DNA from: Actinomycetota bacterium
GTDB taxonomy: Bacteria > Actinomycetota > Thermoleophilia > RBG-16-64-13
Reading direction: 5' to 3'
Assembly (NCBI GenBank): GCA_012514635.1
Contig: JAAYZX010000082.1
Coordinates: 1-54,976 of the forward strand
Length of the DNA: 54,976 nucleotides
The notes below the pieces were generated by a model that searched no databases, had not been told where the DNA came from, and worked only from the letters and a program-made list of their open reading frames with translations. This document shows, one piece after another, positions 53,938 to 54,976 of the stretch (its first letter is position 1; every line of letters begins with the position of its first letter). The position numbers and the translations under genes were made by a program.

Positions 53938-54976
53938 CAGCGGTCTCCCGGGTCGGTTTCCACGCTGAGACGCACGATGGCACGCGTGTCCCTGACTATT
54001 CTAGCGTCTTCCGCCACCACAAGCCCTGCCACCCATACAATCGAGTCGCCCCGGACCAAAATTGGCACCTGCCGCCGCAGCCACACCGGTACACGTAAAT
54101 CGGCGAACACATCCTGCAGCTTGCGCGACCCAGCCGCCCCCAGAGGGTGCACTCGATCTCCCGGCAGCCATCCCCGCACACACAATTCGTCACCTACACG
54201 CCGTTCATCAACATATGCTTCCCACGGTCCGTTGGGAGCGTAAAAATCCACGCCGCTCTCCGCCCGCACTATAGCTTCCCGCCACCTGACCTCACCCGGA
54301 ACCATCAACCTCGCCTGCTCCGGCTCCGCCCCCTCTCCGACTCCTTCTGTGACGTCCGGTGCGCCCGAGAGATCAAAACACAGGACATCGTATGTTTTGA
54401 TGGCCTTCCAGCCACCTCCCAAACCTTCTTCCGCACACCCAGGTCTGTGGATGAGTTCCTCCAGCGCCTCCACATGCGCCCGCGACACTTCTATTCCCGG
54501 TCGGGCAAGCAGAAGCGCATGAAACACCAGCCGCCGCATACGCGGTTTGAGCCCCAGGAGACGAGCGATCGACCACAATCCACGACCTCGACGGCAATCC
54601 GCCTCAGCAGCATCTACAAACGTATCCAACATTTCTATGACTTCGCCCGCCACTTCCGCCGCCCGTGTCACCGCTTCCACCGCGCCGGGGACCGCTTCTT
54701 CCCACGCCGGCAGAACACGTTGCCGGATCCCGGTACGAGCATAGCCCGGATATTCATTCCCGCGGTCAACAGCAAAAGGCAGGCCCTCCAGACGACAGTA
54801 CCGCTCGGTATGGACCCTGCGCAGGCACAGGAGAGGACGCACCAAGAGTCCATCGGTTGGAACCATAGCCCTCAACGAACGCAGCCCTCCATACCGCCCC
54901 AGACGATAGAGAATGGTCTCAGCTTGGTCGTCCATAGTGTGCCCTAAGGCTATGTGCGACAGGCTGAGGCGGGCGG
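53937..54976 (-). CDS. tilS: tRNA(Ile)-lysidine synthase, C-terminal part (runs off right edge)
   Basis: Modifies the wobble cytidine of tRNA-Ile(CAU) to lysidine. The visible part begins ARLSLSHIALGHTMDDQAET, the conserved segment after the PP-loop, so the frame is open to the window edge. The ATP-binding SGGxDS loop lies beyond it. A helical substrate-binding domain and a C-terminal TilS domain (GDRVHPLGAAGSRKLQDVFADLRVPVWLR) follow. The first internal ATG (54935) is inside the motif and is not the start. Confidence 0.93.
   Translation of the reverse strand, partial: ARLSLSHIALGHTMDDQAETILYRLGRYGGLRSLRAMVPTDGLLVRPLLCLRRVHTERYCRLEGLPFAVDRGNEYPGYARTGIRQRVLPAWEEAVPGAVEAVTRAAEVAGEVIEMLDTFVDAAEADCRRGRGLWSIARLLGLKPRMRRLVFHALLLARPGIEVSRAHVEALEELIHRPGCAEEGLGGGWKAIKTYDVLCFDLSGAPDVTEGVGEGAEPEQARLMVPGEVRWREAIVRAESGVDFYAPNGPWEAYVDERRVGDELCVRGWLPGDRVHPLGAAGSRKLQDVFADLRVPVWLRRQVPILVRGDSIVWVAGLVVAEDARIVRDTRAIVRLSVETDPGDR

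Noticed and set aside
1-54976. CRISPR array, rRNA genes, prophage or integrase
   Set aside because: No regularly spaced repeats, rRNA sequence, integrase or phage structural gene was seen on either strand.

Overview
The window is a GC-rich bacterial chromosome segment read almost entirely on the minus strand; the only clear plus-strand gene is rplY/ctc (20974-21633). The gene order sigH - NYN RNase - rlmB - cysS - gltX - ispF - ispD - PIN/TRAM - disA - radA - clpC - mcsB - mcsA - lysS - greA - dus - coaX - nadC - nadB - nadA - fol genes - ftsH - hpt - tilS is the classical Bacillota arrangement. It also occurs, wholly or in part, in deep-branching spore-lineage or anaerobic Actinomycetota. 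Together with NrfA/NrfH nitrite ammonification, a System I (Ccm) cytochrome c maturation cluster and trehalose-type phosphorolysis, this suggests an anaerobic or facultative Gram-positive-lineage bacterium. I cannot decide the phylum from the sequence alone.

Region 1 (1-11.5 kb) is accessory DNA. An IS5-like transposase runs off the left edge. Next to it is a defence-type cluster transcribed leftward: a type III restriction subunit (Res), its adenine methyltransferase (Mod), a UvrD-type helicase with an N-terminal RelE/ParE-like domain, and a WYL-like/Upf1-like SF1 helicase. Two of the four genes look damaged. res carries an in-frame TGA where the family has Trp, and the last helicase ends before its final motifs, close to the IS.

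Region 2 (11.9-20.7 kb) holds a small HD hydrolase, a pirin, nrfA and nrfH, then ccmEFABCD. The Ccm set is the unusual form: CcmE has Cys in place of the haem-binding His (CxxxY), no ccmG or ccmH is present here, and NrfH has one CX3CH haem site. Region 3 (20.9-26.3 kb) has rplY, a strong shared terminator, a HAD-GH65 fusion (sugar phosphorylase plus beta-phosphoglucomutase), phosphofructokinase with a short overlapping leader ORF, and tRNA-Thr(UGU). The first two enzymes would feed phosphorolysed disaccharide into glycolysis at the third.

Region 4 (26.4-55 kb) is the conserved housekeeping run: sporulation-type sigma factor, RNA processing, two aminoacyl-tRNA synthetases, MEP isoprenoid enzymes, c-di-AMP synthase, RadA, and the ClpC/McsB/McsA stress module without CtsR. 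LysRS, GreA and Dus follow, then pantothenate kinase, de novo NAD and folate genes, FtsH, Hpt and the start-truncated TilS. Notable here are an McsB that has lost its catalytic motifs, a single ORF fusing FolK to NadA, a palindrome inside the sigH promoter and a near-consensus promoter before greA.
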